From Candidatus Aenigmatarchaeota archaeon (GTDB lineage Archaea; Aenigmatarchaeota; Aenigmatarchaeia; QMZP01), in contig QMZY01000059.1 of NCBI GenBank assembly GCA_003663415.1, forward strand, positions 1-5,624: a stretch of 5,624 nt of DNA, in the 5' to 3' direction. Each line of letters opens with the position of its first letter. Within the stretch, counting starts at the first letter, position 1. The translations under genes were made by a program, and so were the position numbers. This document shows positions 5,466 to 5,624 of this stretch, in pieces. The notes below the pieces were generated by a model that had not been told where the DNA came from, did not search any database, and saw only the letters and a program-made list of their open reading frames with translations.

Positions 5466-5624
5466 CTACGGGTATGTCAGCGTGCAGTTCGTTGTTGCCA
5501 TAATGAAGTATCCTTCGCCACGCTCCATCATTGTGAAGTCGTTGAACGCTGCTGGTGCACCTGCCACATACACCTCGTAGCTCTGCGCCGTCGCATTCCA
5601 CTTCGCTACGTACCGATAGTTACC
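5466..5624 (-). CDS. C-terminal end of a preceding surface protein (5' part outside window)
   Basis: The last 52 codons of a minus-strand gene end in TAG at 5468-5466; the rest lies beyond the right edge. The peptide starts GNYRYVAKWNATAQSYEVYV, continues with FNDFT and RGEGYFIMAT and finishes NCTLTYP. The pattern of W-N-x-x-x-x-x-YEVY, then F-x-DFT-x-ME-x-GEGY-(F/W)-I-x-AT, is one I recall from the C-termini of archaeal S-layer-like and CARDB proteins, though I cannot name a family. It is beta-rich and has two N-x-S/T sequons, consistent with an extracellular location. It runs in the same direction as the giant gene, about 200 bases upstream, but a likely terminator and promoter between them suggest separate transcription. 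GC content is slightly higher than in the intergenic DNA, as expected for coding sequence. Confidence 0.85.
   Translation of the reverse strand, partial: GNYRYVAKWNATAQSYEVYVAGAPAAFNDFTMMERGEGYFIMATTNCTLTYP

Overview
The window is almost entirely one giant minus-strand gene. An uninterrupted reading frame runs from an ATG at 5263 down to base 2 with no stop, which gives at least 1754 residues, and it leaves the window at the left edge still open. It encodes a secreted, cell-surface, mosaic protein built from beta-sandwich, beta-helix, alpha/alpha-toroid and beta-propeller modules. None of the plus-strand frames looks real; they are shadows of this gene.

Organism: most likely an archaeon, probably from the methanogen/ANME-like Euryarchaeota (Halobacteriota). 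The reasons are the mix of CARDB, NosD-type beta-helix, prenyltransferase-like toroid and PQQ-like propeller modules in one exported protein, the very high density of N-x-S/T sequons (about 70 by my manual count), an archaeal-looking BRE/TATA element and Shine-Dalgarno sites matching the archaeal 16S tail. This is inferred from architecture; no marker gene is present.

Layout in direction of transcription (right to left). 5624-5466: the last 52 codons of a preceding gene, probably another surface protein with a small aromatic C-terminal module. 5465-5264: an intergenic region of about 200 bases with a degenerate hexamer repeat, a GC-rich hairpin followed by a T6 run (a likely terminator), a TATA-like box, two strong Shine-Dalgarno sequences and two or three very small possible ORFs. 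5263-1: the giant gene. Its domain order is signal anchor (residues 1-37), unassigned N-terminal module (38-140), CARDB1 (141-249), NosD-like beta-helix (251-425), CARDB2 (430-528), toroid (533-850), CARDB3-5 (861-1156), Ig-like domain (1157-1258), eight-bladed PQQ-like propeller (about 1284-1641) and CARDB6 (1645 onward).

Neighbouring genes: both genes point the same way and both products appear to be extracellular, so this looks like part of a cluster of surface proteins. CARDB and Ig modules probably act as a spacer stalk, with the helix, toroid and propeller as larger display or ligand-binding units. No enzymatic active site could be identified. The most unusual spots are the short leader region, where the best ribosome binding sites serve tiny ORFs rather than the giant gene, and the cysteine cluster in propeller blade 6.
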